Source: DATAQC01 sp051005135
GTDB lineage: Bacteria; Actinomycetota; Acidimicrobiia; Acidimicrobiales; AC-14
Direction: 5' to 3'
Assembly (NCBI GenBank): GCA_051005135.1
Contig: JBPCJQ010000055.1
Location: 1 to 8,418, forward strand
DNA: 8,418 nucleotides
The stretch's first letter is position 1. Every line of letters starts with the position of its first letter. Under the pieces are notes generated by a model that made no database searches, had not been told where the DNA came from, and saw only the letters and a program-made list of their open reading frames with translations. Below are positions 6,891-8,418 of this stretch, piece by piece. The position numbers and the translations under genes were made by a program.

Positions 6891-7744
6891 ATGAGGTGGT
6901 TCTCCGCACCTGGGTACTGGCTGGCCCGTCTGTTGTTCCTCAGGGTCTTAGCTGGTATCTATCTCATCGCCTTCATGGTGGCGGTCACCCAGTTCCGGCC
7001 CCTTCTCAACGACAACGGCCTGCTGCCCGTGTGGCTGATGCTGAGCGGCAACTTCTCATGGCTGAACGTGCTCACTATCGCCCTGGCCCTGCTCAGCTTC
7101 GACGACGGGTTCCTGACTCGGTTCGTGCCCGTGAGCCGCCCGCACTTGATGCCCAGCCCCGCATGGTTCCAGATCGTGGCCGTGGCGGTGGCTGTTCTGG
7201 TGTCGTGCTAAGCCGCCGCCCGGTTGTCAACATGGCGTCGCGCCGCCAGCTCATGAACTCGAGCTTCGATCCCCTCCACCTGGTCAACACCTACGGCGCC
7301 TTCGGCAGCGTGACGAGGGAGCGCCGCGGGGTGGTGATCGAAGGGACGCGCTCAGCCGCTCCCGACGCGGCGGCGGCATGGTTGGAGTACCAGTTCAAGG
7401 CAAAGCCCGGCGACGTGCGACGAAGGCCGCCGCAGGTGGCGCCGTACCATCTGCGCCTCGACTGGGTCATGTGGTTCGTCGCCCTGCCTGGTCGGTTCGA
7501 CGACCGTTGGTTGGTCGCCCTGGTGGCCAAGCTGGCGGCGGGCGATCGCGCCACGCTGCGGCTTCTTCGCACCAACCCCTTCCCGGGTGCCGCCCCGACC
7601 TACGTGCGAGCCACCCTCTACCGGTACCGCTTCTCCACGCCCGCCGAGCGGCGCGAGACAGGAGCATGGTGGGTGCGCACTCGCCTAGGCCAGTTGCTGC
7701 CGCCGGTGCGCCTGGAGCCTGGTGCCGACGAGCCGTCGCTCTAG
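6891..7744 (+). pseudogene. Broken lipase maturation factor (LMF1-like) gene: internal deletion plus frameshift
   Basis: Two adjacent frames each encode clear LMF1-family pieces. The first (6891-7211, ATG start) opens WLARLLFLRVLAGIYLIAF...RPLLNDNGLLPV, the family N-terminus. It then passes directly at about 7031 to WLMLSGNFSWLNVLTIALAL..FDD, which in full-length members such as human LMF1 lies some 200 or more residues later. The central membrane region is therefore missing, with the frame kept. Around 7200 the coding frame slips: the first frame reaches TAA at 7209-7211. Family sequence resumes in the -1 frame from about 7202 with VVLSRRPVVN..RQLMNSSFDPLHLVNTYGAFGS, then KPGD..RRPPQVAPYHLRLDW, NPFP and WWVRTRLGQLLPP, to TAG at 7742-7744. 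One lost base there explains the shift. LMF1 helps lipases fold in the animal endoplasmic reticulum; the role of bacterial members is unknown. Codon use is still like the neighbours', suggesting recent decay. A sequencing error could explain the frameshift but not the deletion. Confidence 0.88.
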
Positions 7745-7765
7745 CCCGTCTGGCGGTGGCCGTTT

Positions 7766-8116
7766 CTAGGTGGCGGGGGCCACAGCCACAGAGTCCACGA
7801 GGGGGGCGGCCGGCGAGGTCACCAGGCGGGCGGCCTGCTCGGCCCGTTCGTGGCGAGCCATCTGACGGCTGAGGGGGAAGAATCCACCGAAGAAGACGCC
7901 GCTGAGAGTGCACGGCAGAGCCGCTACAACCAGGGCGTTGAGCAGGCCCGTGCCGGCCACGACCGACATGAGCACCACGACCGCGTAGACGAGCGGGGTC
8001 CCCACGACCAATCCGAACAACAAGTCGTATCCCAGCTCGGTGTCGGTTACGGCGTCGCCAGCCGAGACGTCTGCTCCGGCGGCGTAGCCGGTGGCGGGGA
8101 TGACTGCGGTTGACAT
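7766..8116 (-). CDS. Hypothetical two-helix membrane protein
   Basis: 116 residues from ATG at 8116, chosen because GAGAGG lies about seven bases upstream. The frame is open further upstream to 8281, but that stretch is Arg-rich and has no recognisable content. The polar N-terminus (MSTAVIPATGYAAGADVSAG) leads to a conserved-looking TDTELGYDLLFG segment. A hydrophobic hairpin follows, with helices at about residues 32-54 and 58-80 joined by AGTG, and then FFGGFFPLSRQMARHERAEQ and an Ala-rich tail. I recognise no family with a known function. The basic, helical stretch after the second helix probably faces the cytoplasm. Its 3' end is 21 bases from the end of the broken LMF1 gene, which faces it. 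Confidence 0.7.
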   Translation of the reverse strand: MSTAVIPATGYAAGADVSAGDAVTDTELGYDLLFGLVVGTPLVYAVVVLMSVVAGTGLLNALVVAALPCTLSGVFFGGFFPLSRQMARHERAEQAARLVTSPAAPLVDSVAVAPAT

Positions 8117-8121
8117 GGCGA

Positions 8122-8139
8122 TCCTCTCGCTCGAGAGGA
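8122..8139 (-). promoter_or_regulatory. Hairpin covering the ribosome binding site of the small membrane protein
   Basis: TCCTCTCG and CGAGAGGA are perfect eight-base inverted arms around CT. In the minus-strand RNA the 3' arm contains the GAGAGG ribosome binding site for the ATG at 8116, so folding would hide it. The two-base gap means the innermost pair would open, leaving a seven-base stem and four-base loop. Possible translational control; could be chance. Confidence 0.35.
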
Positions 8140-8220
8140 GGGACGAGCCGGCGCGGGCATGACCGCCAGACAACGAGAGTCCTCGGGACTGCAAGGCTAG
8201 CACCCTGGCGCGAACCGACC

Positions 8221-8269
8221 GGCCACGCCTGCCTATGGGTTGAGCATCACAGCCGCTTCGGGCGTGGCC
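8221..8269. repeat. Long inverted repeat, nine-base arms
   Basis: GGCCACGCC (8221-8229) and GGCGTGGCC (8261-8269) are perfect inverted arms. In RNA of the plus strand two further inner pairs (one G-U) extend the stem to eleven. The loop is about 27-31 bases. It lies mid-way between the two divergent genes. It could be an RNA hairpin, a binding site for a dimeric protein, or a relic; nothing else identifies it. Confidence 0.35.
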
Positions 8270-8343
8270 ACCCACCACCACGAAGCTCCATCAGTTGAGT
8301 CCCAAGGAGTGGTGTAGGAGCCGGAGGGCCTGAGGGTCCACCA

Positions 8344-8363
8344 GACGCGACGGTCACCGCGTC
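8344..8363 (+). promoter_or_regulatory. Small hairpin in the leader of the gene starting at 8409
   Basis: GACGCG and CGCGTC are perfect six-base arms around an eight-base loop, about 45 bases before the GTG start. It is followed closely by a second inverted repeat that reaches the ribosome binding site. The pair resembles a folded leader, but I recognise no known riboswitch or attenuator. Confidence 0.25.
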
Positions 8364-8365
8364 AA

Positions 8366-8399
8366 CCTCAAGAAGCAGTTCCAACACAACCACTTGAGG
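8366..8399 (+). promoter_or_regulatory. Inverted repeat reaching into the ribosome binding site of the gene at 8409
   Basis: CCTCAAG (8366-8372) and CTTGAGG (8393-8399) are perfect seven-base arms around a 20-base loop. The right arm covers the first three bases of the AGGAGG ribosome binding site at 8397-8402, so pairing would partly mask it. Short arms and a long loop make this a weak structure by itself. Confidence 0.25.
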
Positions 8400-8408
8400 A
8401 GGAGCACG

Positions 8409-8418
8409 GTGACAGTCC
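8409..8418 (+). CDS. Start of a gene running off the right edge
   Basis: GTG at 8409 is preceded by AGGAGG at 8397-8402, six bases away, an ideal ribosome binding site and the best one on the plus strand. Only three full codons (start, Thr, Val) are inside the window, so nothing can be said about the product. The call rests on the ribosome binding site, its spacing and the empty region upstream. Confidence 0.55.

Larger units (their letters stand above)
8117..8408. other. Non-coding divergent intergenic region with several inverted repeats
   Basis: No credible gene is seen between the small membrane protein (leftward) and the GTG start at 8409 (rightward). The region should hold promoters for both, but I find no convincing -35/-10 pair. 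What it does hold is an unusual number of perfect inverted repeats for under 300 bases: 8122-8139, 8221-8269, 8344-8363 and 8366-8399. The stretch at about 8370-8395 is relatively A/C-rich, as unstructured leaders often are. Confidence 0.5.

Noticed and set aside
6787..6909. N-terminal extension of the DUF6458 frame
   Set aside because: A strong ribosome binding site precedes the ATG at 6786, and the family begins MGIG; the extension would also overlap the start of the LMF1-like gene.
7195..7215. Programmed ribosomal frameshift joining the two LMF1 pieces
   Set aside because: There is no slippery heptamer or nearby strong structure, and the gene also lacks its central third or more, so decay is a simpler explanation.
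8117..8281. N-terminal extension of the small membrane protein frame
   Set aside because: The added sequence is Arg-rich and featureless, while the ATG at 8116 has its own ribosome binding site.

Overview
The window is very GC-rich and its third codon positions are almost all G or C. Starts are a mix of ATG and GTG, and Shine-Dalgarno sequences are strong where present. Together with a DUF6458-type small membrane protein and a two-FtsX-domain ABC permease, this points to a high-GC actinobacterium, possibly of the Acidimicrobiia; that placement is inference. I see no tRNA, rRNA, CRISPR array, insertion sequence or phage gene.

Layout. (1) Plus strand, 1-3398: a three-gene run of a caspase-fold (C14) peptidase cut off by the left edge, a phytoene-dehydrogenase-like FAD oxidoreductase whose likely CTG start overlaps the peptidase stop by four bases, and an MscS-type mechanosensitive channel. 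(2) Minus strand, 6440-3132: an ABC exporter operon of the MacB/LolCD/FtsX type, ATPase first and an 845-residue permease second, three bases apart. The channel and the permease converge, and the channel reading frame runs about 267 bases into the permease gene on the opposite strand. (3) Minus strand, 6786-6535: a small two-helix DUF6458 protein followed by a terminator-like hairpin, with a candidate promoter for the ABC operon just after it. (4) Plus strand, 6891-7744: a broken lipase maturation factor (LMF1-like) gene with a large central deletion and a frameshift. (5) Minus strand, 8116-7766: an unrecognised two-helix membrane protein whose ribosome binding site lies in a hairpin. (6) 8117-8408: a non-coding stretch rich in inverted repeats, leading into a GTG start with a strong ribosome binding site at 8409, cut by the right edge.

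How the parts relate. The ABC ATPase and permease clearly form one transporter. The peptidase, oxidoreductase and channel are probably co-transcribed, but I know of no pathway joining them. A link between caspase-type proteolysis, redox chemistry and a membrane channel is only speculative. The best-supported oddities are the decayed LMF1 gene, the stop-less end of the MscS gene inside the convergent permease gene, and several hairpins placed at gene ends or over ribosome binding sites.
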